Positions 29,198-37,933 of a DNA stretch of 40,069 nucleotides are shown here, piece after piece. This stretch comes from Deltaproteobacteria bacterium (GTDB lineage Bacteria; Myxococcota_A; Polyangia; Fen-1088), in assembly GCA_016935975.1 (NCBI GenBank), contig JAFGPX010000166.1, forward strand, positions 1 to 40,069. The letters run 5' to 3'. The notes below the pieces were generated by a model that worked only from the letters and a program-made list of their open reading frames with translations, did no database searches and had not been told where the DNA came from. The position numbers and the translations under genes were made by a program. Within the stretch, counting starts at the first letter, position 1. The number at the start of each line of letters is the position of its first letter.

Positions 29198-32100
29198 ATG
29201 CACCGCTTGCGCAAGCTTCTCGTCTTCGCGGCCGCCGCCACGCTGGCCTTGCTCCTGACCATCGAACGGCGCGGCCAGGACGTTTCCCTGGCCACCGAGC
29301 CGTCGCTCGGCGCGGCCGTGCGCGCGGAGAGCTCGGACTACGAGCTTTCGCAGGCGCAGGTGTTCAGCAAGGCGCTCTACTACGTGAACAGCCAGTACTT
29401 CGACCGCACGCGCCCCGACCCCAAGCGCATGCTGGTGGGCGCTCTCGATTTTCTCCAGCGCGACGTGCCGGAAGTTCTGGTCGACCGTTTTCCCGAACGC
29501 GATCCCAAGGAGGTCATCGTCAAGGTCAACGGCGAACAGAAGAGCTTCCCGATCGCGCGCGTGGATTCGCCATGGACCCTGCGCAGCACGATGCGCGAGA
29601 TCTTCGCCTTCATCGAACCACGCCTCCGTCCGGTTCCGGCCAAGGATCGCGCGCGCCATCTCATCGACGTCGAAATGACCGCCACCAACGGCATGCTCTA
29701 CACCTTGGATCCGCACTCGGTGCTGCTCGACGTGGACAGCTTCAAGGACATGCGCACCACGACGCAGGGCAAATTCGGCGGGCTGGGCATCGTCATCGAA
29801 TTGGATCGCCGCGGCCGCCTCACGGTGAAGAAGCCCATGCCCGAGACCCCCGCCATTCGCGCCGGCTTGCGGGCCAAGGACCACATCGTGCGCATCAACA
29901 ACGAATCCACGATGAACATGACTTTGCAGGAGGCGGTGGATCGGCTGCGCGGAGACGTGGGCTCATCCGTCGACGTCTACGTCGAGCGCGCGGGCACGGT
30001 GGCGCCCAAGAAGTTCACCATCGTGCGCGACTACATCCGGCCGCCGGCCATCGATCCTCCCCCCCGCATCCTCAGCCTGCCGTCGGCCGCCGGCCAGCCC
30101 CACGTCAGGGTCGGCTATTTCCGTATCATCAGCTTCTCGGCGAACACCGAGGCCGACCTGACCAAAGCGCTCAACTACTTCGAGCGCGAGAAGGTCAAGG
30201 GGATCGTCATGGATTTGCGCGGCAATCCCGGCGGCCTCTACGACCAAGCACAGAAGGCGGCCGATGCTTTCATCAACTCGGGCGTTCTGGTTTCCATGGT
30301 CGGACCCGGCGGCACCCAGCGCAAGGACGAGCACGCCACCCGCGGCGGCGACACCGCGATACCCCTGGCCGTGTTGGTCAACCAGACCTCGGCCAGCGCC
30401 TCCGAGATCGTGGCCGGCGCGCTCAAGAACCTCGACCGCGGCGTGATCATCGGCGAAACCACCTTCGGCAAGGGCTCGGTGCAGATGCTTTTCGACATCG
30501 CCTCGCCGGTGCCCTTCGGCAAGCACAGCGCGGAGGACAAGCTCGGCCTCAAGCTGACCACCGCTCAGTACCTCACGCCGGGTGACGTTTCCATCCAGGG
30601 CGTGGGCGTCACTCCGGACATCGAGCTGGTCAGAATGCGCGTGGAGAGAAAGAGCGACGAAGCCTGGATCACCTTGCAGCCGTCGACACGCAGGCGTCAG
30701 GAATCGGACTACGAGTGGCACCTCGAAAACCCCAACGCGCGCAAGGGTGGGCAGCCGTCGGAGGTCGTGGCGTACCTCTTCGTCCCTTCCCCTGGCAAGG
30801 AGCGGCCCCGCCTCGACGATGACGACGATCCGGACCTGGCGGACGAGGAGGAGGCGGAGGAGGAGCCGGACGACACGCGCATCGACTACCCCATCGAGCT
30901 GGCGCGTGATCTCGTCGTTTCTGCCAAGTCTGCGCGCCGGCAGGATGTGCTGGCGCATTGCCGACAGCTACTCGACAAGGCCCGCGCCGAACAGGACCGC
31001 AAGTTGTCGGCCGCCCTGGAGAAGCTCGGGGTCGATTGGAGCACGGGTCCGGCCTCGTCCGAGGGGGTGGTCGAGACTTCGCTGGCACTCTTGGGAGACG
31101 AAGACAAGGTTCCCGCGGGCGAACACATCAAAATCCGCGGTACGGTCAAGAACGCCGGCACCACGACGGTCTACCGGGTGCGCGCCGTCCTGCGCAGCGC
31201 CAATCTGCTCTTCGACGAGAACGAGATGGTGTTCGGCAAGATCGCGCCGGGCGCGACCAAGACCTACGACCTCTCCGTCAAGGTGCCGCGCGGCAGCCTC
31301 ACGCGCACGGACGTTCTGCGGGCGGAGTTCTACGGGCAGGGCAAGTTGCGGGCCAATGCTGCCGAGATGACCCTGAACATCGAGGGCAAGCCACGGCCGC
31401 TTTTCGCCTACGCCTATCAGACCATCGACGACGTGGCCGGCAACCGCGACGGCCGCGTGCAGAAGGGCGAGCGCGTGCGCACTTTCGTGCGGGTCAAGAA
31501 CATCGGCGCCGGCCCCGCGCTGCGCACCGAGGCCATCGTGCGCAACGGCGCCGGACAGGAGGGCATCCTCATCAGCGCCGGCCGTTTCGAAACCAAGGAT
31601 CTCGCGCCGGGCGCGACGCGCGACTTCTCCTTCGTCTACGAGGTGGGCAAGGATTTCCGCGGCGACGAGTACCAGCTCGAGCTCATGGTGTCGGACACCG
31701 CCCTGGGCGAGTCGGTATCCGACAAGATCAAGATCAAGACCGCGCCGCCGGGCGCCGCCGCCCCGGCGCCCGACAACACCCCACTGCGGGTGGTCCGCGC
31801 CGACGCCGCCTTGCGCGAGGCACCGGGCGCCGACGCCTCGGTCTTGGGCTACGCCAACGCGGGCAGCGTCTTTTCCGGGACCGGCAAGATCGCGGACTTC
31901 TACCGCATCGACCTCGAAAAGGGGCGGCAAGCTTTCATCGCCGCGGCCGATGTTTCGCGCGGCGGCACCGGCAGCCCGAGCTTCCGCCAGAAGTGGGATG
32001 CCACCCCACCCCTGCTTTCGGTGCACGCGCCGACGGTGGTCGCATCGCCGGTCGTGCACATCAAGGGCAGCGCCACCGACAACACCGAAGTCAAGGATCT

Positions 32101-32320
32101 CTACGTCCGGGTTTGGAATCGCGAATCCAAGTTGCCGCCCAAGAAGGTCTTCTACCTGCCGAATCGGGGCGACAAGACGCGTCTGGCTTTCGAGACGGAT
32201 GTACCGCTGTGGCCGGGCAGCAACCTCATCCAGATCTTCGCTCGCGAAGGCGATGAGGTACAGTCCGTTCAGACCCTCGTGGTCCTCGCGCGTCCCGCGG
32301 TGACCGCCGCGCAGAAGTGA
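29198..32320 (+). CDS. Giant S41 C-terminal processing peptidase with C-terminal Ig/SH3-like modules
   Basis: A 1040-aa exported serine protease. Signal/anchor at residues 5-22 (KLLVFAAAATLALLL). A Prc/CtpA-like helical region follows, then a PDZ domain (about 190-275: GGLGIVIELDRRGRLTV), and the S41 core with Ser400 (SASASE) and Lys425 (TTFGKGSVQ). After the protease come a highly acidic linker (about 536-562), two CARDB/Ig-like beta modules (about 610-860), an SH3-like segment (about 865-925: LREAPGADASVLGYANAGSV) and a last Ig-like domain. Typical CtpA proteins are 400-500 aa, so the tail doubles the length. ATG 29198 has GGAG 6 nt upstream; ATG 29144 (TATCAT 13 nt before it) is the alternative. 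Envelope protein processing is the likely role. Confidence 0.92.
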   Translation: MHRLRKLLVFAAAATLALLLTIERRGQDVSLATEPSLGAAVRAESSDYELSQAQVFSKALYYVNSQYFDRTRPDPKRMLVGALDFLQRDVPEVLVDRFPERDPKEVIVKVNGEQKSFPIARVDSPWTLRSTMREIFAFIEPRLRPVPAKDRARHLIDVEMTATNGMLYTLDPHSVLLDVDSFKDMRTTTQGKFGGLGIVIELDRRGRLTVKKPMPETPAIRAGLRAKDHIVRINNESTMNMTLQEAVDRLRGDVGSSVDVYVERAGTVAPKKFTIVRDYIRPPAIDPPPRILSLPSAAGQPHVRVGYFRIISFSANTEADLTKALNYFEREKVKGIVMDLRGNPGGLYDQAQKAADAFINSGVLVSMVGPGGTQRKDEHATRGGDTAIPLAVLVNQTSASASEIVAGALKNLDRGVIIGETTFGKGSVQMLFDIASPVPFGKHSAEDKLGLKLTTAQYLTPGDVSIQGVGVTPDIELVRMRVERKSDEAWITLQPSTRRRQESDYEWHLENPNARKGGQPSEVVAYLFVPSPGKERPRLDDDDDPDLADEEEAEEEPDDTRIDYPIELARDLVVSAKSARRQDVLAHCRQLLDKARAEQDRKLSAALEKLGVDWSTGPASSEGVVETSLALLGDEDKVPAGEHIKIRGTVKNAGTTTVYRVRAVLRSANLLFDENEMVFGKIAPGATKTYDLSVKVPRGSLTRTDVLRAEFYGQGKLRANAAEMTLNIEGKPRPLFAYAYQTIDDVAGNRDGRVQKGERVRTFVRVKNIGAGPALRTEAIVRNGAGQEGILISAGRFETKDLAPGATRDFSFVYEVGKDFRGDEYQLELMVSDTALGESVSDKIKIKTAPPGAAAPAPDNTPLRVVRADAALREAPGADASVLGYANAGSVFSGTGKIADFYRIDLEKGRQAFIAAADVSRGGTGSPSFRQKWDATPPLLSVHAPTVVASPVVHIKGSATDNTEVKDLYVRVWNRESKLPPKKVFYLPNRGDKTRLAFETDVPLWPGSNLIQIFAREGDEVQSVQTLVVLARPAVTAAQK

Positions 32321-32323
32321 CTC

Positions 32324-32689
32324 TCATGCCGGCAACCGGTGGGCGTGCACCGCCGCCTCGAACAGCCAGTTGACAACCGTGATGACTCCGGCCGACCACA
32401 GGAGGGCGCGCGGCGTTCTGATCTCGAAGCCGGCGATGAGCTTGTCGGTGAGCCACAGGATCGCCGTGTTCACGATGAACGGCACGAAGAAGAAGAGCAA
32501 ACCCAGGGTGAGAATCACCGGCACGATCAGCAGCACTTTGATCAGCCAGCCCAGCGCGACGTTGAGCACGCTGAAAACGACGGCAACGACGATTGCCGTC
32601 TTGACGGACTTGACCTCGACACCGGGCAGAAAGCGGGCGATCCCCAGCACGGCTGCGCTGAGGGCGGCAAGGTGCAGCAAGGTTTGCAT
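32324..32689 (-). CDS. Four-helix membrane protein, phage-holin superfamily IV type (YvlD-like)
   Basis: A 121-aa protein with four hydrophobic segments (about 5-20, 32-50, 53-75, 95-115) and the family features GIARFLPGVEVKSVKTAI, FVPFIVNTAILWLTDKLIAGF. The family is named after mycobacteriophage holins but is widespread as a chromosomal membrane protein of unknown role; there is no sign of prophage here. Convergent with the S41 peptidase gene (3 nt apart). Confidence 0.9.
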   Translation of the reverse strand: MQTLLHLAALSAAVLGIARFLPGVEVKSVKTAIVVAVVFSVLNVALGWLIKVLLIVPVILTLGLLFFFVPFIVNTAILWLTDKLIAGFEIRTPRALLWSAGVITVVNWLFEAAVHAHRLPA

Positions 32690-32743
32690 GGCGAGAAGGT
32701 TACCCCGGTGCGGTGCCCTGGTCGATGGCCAGTTGCCGGTCGG

Positions 32744-34987
32744 CTAGCAGTCGTCGAAATGCAGGATGCGACCCTTGCCCGCGCGCTTGCCGGCCAGGAG
32801 CGCGCGATCGGCCCGGCGCAGAAGCTCTTCCTGGTCGAAGCTCGCATTCGCGGGATCGAAGGTCGCCACCCCGAAGGTGGCGCCGACCGTGCCATGCTTG
32901 TCCACGGGCTCGCCGATCACGCTCTGCCGGATGCGATCGGCCGCAGCCCGGGCTTGCGCCCGGTCGGTCTCCGGCAACAGGACGACGAACTCGTCGCCGC
33001 CGTAGCGAGCCACCGTGTCGAACTCGCGCAAGCTGCGCCGCAGGCGTTCGGCCACCCGCAAGAGCACGTGGTCGCCGGCATCGTGGCCATGCTCGTCGTT
33101 GACCTGCTTGAACCCGTCCAGATCCATGACGATGAGACTCAAGCTGCGCAGGTGGCGCCGCGCGCGCGCGAATTCGCCCTCCAGCCGGCGCATGAGATGA
33201 CGCCGGTTGGACAGGCCGGTCAACGGATCGGTGACGGCCAATGCCTCGACTTCCTTGCGCGCCTCCTCGACGGCGCGGATGAGCTGCGCCCCTTTGAGCG
33301 CGGCGCCCAAGACCAAGCGAAGGTCTTCGTAGATCTTGGCGTCGGCGGCGCCGTATTCCAGCAGCGCCATGCCCAGGCACTCGCCGCGAAAGCCGAGCGG
33401 CAGCACCATGACCGAGCGACCGTCGAGAAAATCGGCCGGCGCGAGCAGCTTGCCGCGGTAGCGCACCGGCACCTGCTGGCGACCGGTTTCGGTGAAGATG
33501 AGCGCGGTTTCCAGCTCCTCGCTCGCCTTGCCCGGCGTGGTGAAGAGCGCAATCACGCCGGCGCGAATGCCGAGCCCGGGCAGGTGGTTGGCGGCGGTTT
33601 CGGCCAGGGTGGAAACGTCGGGGGCGGCCAGCAACGCCGCCGTGGCCTCGGCGAGCAGCGCCGTGCGAGCGATGAGCGCGTTGCGCTGGTGCGACTGGGC
33701 GATGGCCGCCAGAGCGCTGGCCGAGAGCAGTGCTTCGCACATCAAATCCTCGACGTGATCGCGGGTCTCGGCGTCGACCGCGCAGGCCACGACCTCCCGG
33801 TGAAACACGGCCAGCACGTCTTGCGCGGCGCCCACCTCGCCACCGCGGAGCAGTAGCTCGTAGCAGATCCCTTCCACGCAATCGAGAAAGGACGCCTGGC
33901 TCGGATCGTTGAACTGGAGCAGGAAGGAATCGAACAACCGGTCGGCCCAACCGCTGCCCACGAACTCGAGCCGGCCGTGCGCAGCGCGGTCGAGATCCGC
34001 GAGCAGGCCGTTCCGGCGGCCGCGCAATGCCGCGCCCAAGTCTTGGCTCTCGGGCACGGCGGCCGTGGCGGGCACGGGCTCGCGCTGGTGCATAGAGCAG
34101 CCACAGGACCGGCGGCGCACGAACTCGGTCTGGAACGTGACCGATTCCGCCTTGTGTTCCCCGCCGTGCACCGCCGCGGCCAGCAGGGCCACGGCGTGCC
34201 GCATCTGCTCCTCGATGGGCTGGCGGACCGTGGTGAGCGGCACGCGCGCGTAGCGTGCGAACTCGACGTCGTCGAAGCCGGTGAGCGCGATCTGCCCGGG
34301 CACCTTCACCCCGCGCCGTTCGAGCTCGTCGAGCGCGCCCAGGGCCATGGGATCGTCCGCGCACACGATGGCGTCGATATCCGACGGCGCGAGTCCGCGC
34401 TGGTTGAACAGGGTCACGGCCGCGTGCGTCCCGCTCTCGCGCGTGAAGTTGCCCACGACCACGTAGCGCGGATCCACCTCCAGCTTGCGCTCGGCAAGCG
34501 CCCGCGCGTAGCCGCGAAAGCGCGCCTGGGCTTCCTCGCTGCCCGCCGGTCCGGCGATGAAGGCAATGCGACGAAATCGGTGCTCCTCGACCAGATGCCG
34601 CACCACCGTGTACATCCCGGCCTCGTTGTCCATGAACATGGTCGACACGCCCGGCAGCGCGACGCCGAGACAGACACACGGCACCGAACGGAAGCGCGCC
34701 ACGAACTCGGTTAGCTCGGCCAGCGTCGAGTGATGACCGATGACGTGGGTGCAGACAAGCAGCGCATCGACCGAGTCCGGCCCGATGTAGTCGTACACGA
34801 AGCGCTTCGGATCGCGCAGATTGACCCCGAGTATGCCGCCCGAAACCGCGACGAAATCCAGGCCGTGCTCGCGCGCGGCTCGCTCCGCCGCGGCGAGTAT
34901 GCGCTCTTGAAACTCGTAGTCATAGGCGTCTGCCAGCAGCCCCAGACGGGGCCCGCGACAACGAGTTCCGGCGGTCTTGTCGGCCAT
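32744..34987 (-). CDS. Diguanylate cyclase with LacI-type ligand-binding sensor
   Basis: A 747-aa predicted cyclic-di-GMP synthase. Residues about 10-290 are a periplasmic-binding/LacI-like fold (RLGLLADAYDYEFQERILAA, ALTGFDDVEFARYARVPLTT) without the DNA-binding head of LacI, ending in the FVRRRSCGC motif common to such sensor cyclases. A helical region and a GAF-like module (about 430-580) follow, then GGDEF with intact catalytic motif RYGGDEF near residue 660 and an intact inhibitory RxxD (REFD) five residues before it. No signal peptide and no membrane helix are seen, so it probably senses a cytoplasmic ligand. ATG 34987 chosen because the sensor fold begins just after it; upstream extension is low-complexity. 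Confidence 0.92.
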   Translation of the reverse strand: MADKTAGTRCRGPRLGLLADAYDYEFQERILAAAERAAREHGLDFVAVSGGILGVNLRDPKRFVYDYIGPDSVDALLVCTHVIGHHSTLAELTEFVARFRSVPCVCLGVALPGVSTMFMDNEAGMYTVVRHLVEEHRFRRIAFIAGPAGSEEAQARFRGYARALAERKLEVDPRYVVVGNFTRESGTHAAVTLFNQRGLAPSDIDAIVCADDPMALGALDELERRGVKVPGQIALTGFDDVEFARYARVPLTTVRQPIEEQMRHAVALLAAAVHGGEHKAESVTFQTEFVRRRSCGCSMHQREPVPATAAVPESQDLGAALRGRRNGLLADLDRAAHGRLEFVGSGWADRLFDSFLLQFNDPSQASFLDCVEGICYELLLRGGEVGAAQDVLAVFHREVVACAVDAETRDHVEDLMCEALLSASALAAIAQSHQRNALIARTALLAEATAALLAAPDVSTLAETAANHLPGLGIRAGVIALFTTPGKASEELETALIFTETGRQQVPVRYRGKLLAPADFLDGRSVMVLPLGFRGECLGMALLEYGAADAKIYEDLRLVLGAALKGAQLIRAVEEARKEVEALAVTDPLTGLSNRRHLMRRLEGEFARARRHLRSLSLIVMDLDGFKQVNDEHGHDAGDHVLLRVAERLRRSLREFDTVARYGGDEFVVLLPETDRAQARAAADRIRQSVIGEPVDKHGTVGATFGVATFDPANASFDQEELLRRADRALLAGKRAGKGRILHFDDC

Positions 34988-35109
34988 GGGGCTCGTGCAG
35001 GGGGAATGCCCAGCCACGAAGGTAGTGTTTTGGATCGCGGGCCGCAAGAGCTTGCTCGCTGTGGGGGAAGGGCTCACATCCGCGGTTTCGTGCCAGACTG
35101 GGGGACGGC

Positions 35110-35499
35110 ATGTTGGCGCTGCGAAACGAGTCAGGCCGGGGCACACCGGCCAAGCCGGCGGCGATCGATAGCGTGCAAGAGCGAGCGAAGAGCGAGCGGG
35201 CCATCGTCTGCGCCGCCTGTGCCACGGTCATCACGAGCCAGCGCCACCGCATCGCCGTGCATGGCTCGCACGAGCACCGCTTCATGAACCCGGCCGGCTT
35301 CCTGTTCCACATCGGCTGCTTTGCGGAGGCCAAAGGCTGCACCGTCGAGGGCCCGCCGAGCCTCGAGTACCCCTGGTTCCGCGGGTATGCCTGGCGTTTC
35401 GCCCTGTGCGGCCAATGCGGCCAGCACCTCGGCTGGCACTTCCTAGGCGATGCCGCCGAGAGCTTCTTCGGCCTCATCCTCGATCGCATACGTGACTAG
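35110..35499 (+). CDS. Cereblon-like CULT domain protein
   Basis: A 129-aa single-domain protein matching the CULT domain (thalidomide-binding domain of cereblon). Seen: zinc cysteines C34-x2-C37 and C100-x2-C103; NPAGFLFHIGCF (N60); the three cage tryptophans W89, W95 and W109 in WFRGYAW and HLGWHF; and FFGLI near the end. Spacings W89-W95 (6), W95-W109 (14), W95-C100 (5) are the same as W380-W386-W400 and C391 of human cereblon. Bacterial stand-alone CULT proteins are known, for example the Magnetospirillum MsCI4 protein used as a model for drug binding; their native ligand is debated (cyclic imide degron ends in the human protein). It precedes uvrD by 39 nt. A gggggacgg sequence supports ATG 35110. 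Confidence 0.93.
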   Translation: MLALRNESGRGTPAKPAAIDSVQERAKSERAIVCAACATVITSQRHRIAVHGSHEHRFMNPAGFLFHIGCFAEAKGCTVEGPPSLEYPWFRGYAWRFALCGQCGQHLGWHFLGDAAESFFGLILDRIRD

Positions 35500-35526
35500 A
35501 CGCCCGGCGATGGCTGTCGGTATAAC
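35497..35526 (+). promoter_or_regulatory. Possible promoter of the uvrD/pcrA gene
   Basis: TAGACG (35497-35502), an 18-nt spacer, TATAAC (35521-35526). The -35 overlaps the stop codon of the CULT gene and the -10 is 12 nt before ATG 35539. No Shine-Dalgarno sequence precedes the helicase start. Confidence 0.35.
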
Positions 35527-35538
35527 CTTCGCGCGGCG

Positions 35539-37830
35539 ATGACCAACCCAGTTCCGATGGATGAATGCCTCCCGTCCGACGACTTCCTGGCGCTCGGCCG
35601 TGCTCTGAATCCCGCCCAGCTGCAAGCCGTGCGTTTTCCGGCCAAGCCCCTTCTGGTCATCGCCGGCGCGGGTTCCGGCAAAACCCGCGTCATCACCTAC
35701 CGGCTGGCCCATCTGCTGTCGCAAGGTGCGAACGCGCACAGGATCTTGGCCGTGACTTTCACCAACAAGGCCGCCCGCGAGCTCAAGGATCGCGTGGAGC
35801 GTCTCCTCGGGACCGCGGGGCCGGCCACCTACGGCATCTGGCTTGGCACCTTCCACGGCATCGCGGCGCGGCTCTTGCGCCGCTTCGGCGAGGCGGTCGG
35901 CGTTCCTCGGCAGTTCGTGATCTACGACGAGGACGATGCCCGGCGGCTCATGTCGCGCGTGCTCGCCGACCTGAACATCCCCGAGAAGCGTTTCCCCGCG
36001 CGCCAGGTGCTCGCGGCCATCGATCGCGCCAAGAACCAAGGCGTGGGCGCCGACGAATTCCCCTCGGGCGGCTACTACGACGAGGCGGTCAGCCGGGCCT
36101 ACCGCCACTACGAAGACCGCCTGGCCGCGGCGGGCGCCGTGGACTTCGGCGGCCTGCTGCTCAGGACTCTCGCCATGTGCAAGGTCGATTGCCCGGTCGC
36201 GCCGGTGCTGGAGGGCCTGTTCGACCACGTGCTGGTCGACGAGTTCCAGGACACCAATCGCGTGCAGTACGAGCTGGTGCGCTTCTTCTCGCAGCGCACG
36301 GGCAGCATCACCGTGGTGGGGGACGAAGACCAGTCGATCTACGGCTGGCGCGGGGCCGACATTCGCAACATCCTCGATTTCGAGCGCGACCACCCCGACG
36401 CCGCCGCAATCAAGCTAGAAGAGAACTACCGCTCGACCGACAACATCCTGCGCACCGCCAACGCGGTCATCGCCAGCAACAAGCAGCGCCGGCCCAAGCG
36501 CCTGGTAACGCAGCAGGCGGCCGGCGCGCCCGTGGTCGTCTTCGAGGGCGGAAGCGAGCGCGAGGAGGCGGAATTCGTGGCCGGCACCATCGCCAGCGCT
36601 CTGGCGCAGGACTCGGTTCCGCGCGACTTCGCGGTGTTCTACCGCACGCACGCCCAGTCGCGCGTGCTCGAGGAAGCCCTGCGCGCGCGCAACATCCCCT
36701 ATGTCGTCGTGGGCGGCACGCGTTTCTACGATCGCGCCGAGGTCAAGGATCTCCTGTCGTACCTGCGCGTCTTGCAGAATCCCGATGACACCATCGCCCT
36801 CCTGCGCATCATCAACACGCCGGCGCGCGGCATCGGCCACACCACCATCGAGCGCCTGCTCTCCCTGGCCACCCGGGAGGGCACGAGCGTGCACGCAGCG
36901 TTGGCCCTCGCCGCGCAGAATCCCGCTCTGCTCGGTCAGGCGGCCCGGCGGAAGATCGCGGAATTCGCGGAGCTGCTCGCCGGCCTGCGTGCCAGCCTGG
37001 CGCTGCCGCCGGCCGAGCTCGCCGAGAAGGTGCTGGAGGAATCCGGCTACCGCGACCTGCTCGCCAACGACCCGAGCCTGGAAGCCGAAGGCCGCCTGGA
37101 GAACCTGCTCGAGCTCGTGGGGCAAATGCGCGAGTACGAGAAGGAAACCGACGACCCCACGCTCTCCGGCTTCCTCGAGCGCATCACGCTGGCTTCGGAC
37201 GTGGACGGCTACGACGAAGAGCGCGGGGCGGTGGCGCTGATGACCGTGCACACCGCCAAGGGCCTGGAATTCGACGTCGTGTTCGTCACCGGCATGGAAG
37301 AGGGCACTTTCCCGCACCAGCGCAGCATCGATGACGACGGCGCCATGGAGGAGGAGCGCCGCCTGTGCTACGTGGCGGTGACGCGCGCCCGCAAGCGCCT
37401 GCACCTGTGCCGGGCTCGCTGGCGTCGGCTTTCGGGACAGACCTTCGTCGGCGTCCCCAGCCGGTTTCTGCGGGATCTGCCGGCCGACAGCGTCGAACAC
37501 CTGGTGACGCAAGGATCCTTCTATCGAGACAACCAAAGCCAAGGCAGAGGCCCGTGGCAGGGCCGCTGGAGCCACGATTCGCCAAAAGCGCGCTTGCCTG
37601 CGCCGAGGCCGGCCGTGCCAGGCGCGATCACGCGCCACTACGACGAGTGTGCAGAAGCCGCGGGCAACGGCGAGCCGGGCCTGCGGGTTGGCATGAAGGT
37701 GCGGCATGCCCAGTTCGGGGTCGGCGAGGTGCGCGCGTGGCAAGCTACCGGTGTGGAGCTGAAGGTGACGGTGCGCTTCGCCAGCGTGGGCGCCAAGACC
37801 GTGCTTGCTCGTTTTCTCTCGCAGCCATAG
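35539..37830 (+). CDS. ATP-dependent 3'-5' DNA helicase UvrD/PcrA
   Basis: A 763-aa superfamily 1A helicase of repair and replication-fork maintenance. Motif I GAGSGKT (43-49), Ia TFTNKAARELKDRV, II VDEFQDTN, III GDEDQSIYGWRGADI, IV ENYRST, V TVHTAKGLEFDVVFVTGMEEG, VI EEERRLCYVAVTRARKRL. The C-terminal GMKVRHAQFGVGEVRAW segment is the tudor-like RNA-polymerase-contacting tail of PcrA/UvrD. ATG 35539 is followed by a short non-conserved leader before LNPAQLQAV. RecB-type or Rep identity is excluded by the GMKVRH tail and the length. Confidence 0.96.
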   Translation: MTNPVPMDECLPSDDFLALGRALNPAQLQAVRFPAKPLLVIAGAGSGKTRVITYRLAHLLSQGANAHRILAVTFTNKAARELKDRVERLLGTAGPATYGIWLGTFHGIAARLLRRFGEAVGVPRQFVIYDEDDARRLMSRVLADLNIPEKRFPARQVLAAIDRAKNQGVGADEFPSGGYYDEAVSRAYRHYEDRLAAAGAVDFGGLLLRTLAMCKVDCPVAPVLEGLFDHVLVDEFQDTNRVQYELVRFFSQRTGSITVVGDEDQSIYGWRGADIRNILDFERDHPDAAAIKLEENYRSTDNILRTANAVIASNKQRRPKRLVTQQAAGAPVVVFEGGSEREEAEFVAGTIASALAQDSVPRDFAVFYRTHAQSRVLEEALRARNIPYVVVGGTRFYDRAEVKDLLSYLRVLQNPDDTIALLRIINTPARGIGHTTIERLLSLATREGTSVHAALALAAQNPALLGQAARRKIAEFAELLAGLRASLALPPAELAEKVLEESGYRDLLANDPSLEAEGRLENLLELVGQMREYEKETDDPTLSGFLERITLASDVDGYDEERGAVALMTVHTAKGLEFDVVFVTGMEEGTFPHQRSIDDDGAMEEERRLCYVAVTRARKRLHLCRARWRRLSGQTFVGVPSRFLRDLPADSVEHLVTQGSFYRDNQSQGRGPWQGRWSHDSPKARLPAPRPAVPGAITRHYDECAEAAGNGEPGLRVGMKVRHAQFGVGEVRAWQATGVELKVTVRFASVGAKTVLARFLSQP

Positions 37831-37933
37831 GCGCAGAAGCCGCCGTCACGGGGATGTCCGTCCGTCCGTCGACGTGATTGCGGGAAAACGAATACGGGTC
37901 TAGCCTAGTACGTCCAACCTCGGGGAGGCGATC

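Noticed and set aside
32324-32689. Phage holin as evidence of prophage
   Set aside because: This holin superfamily is common on chromosomes and no other phage gene, integrase or attachment site is nearby.
37850-37875. Tandem gtcc/tccg repeat after uvrD
   Set aside because: Only about four short units; too brief to separate from chance in GC-rich DNA.
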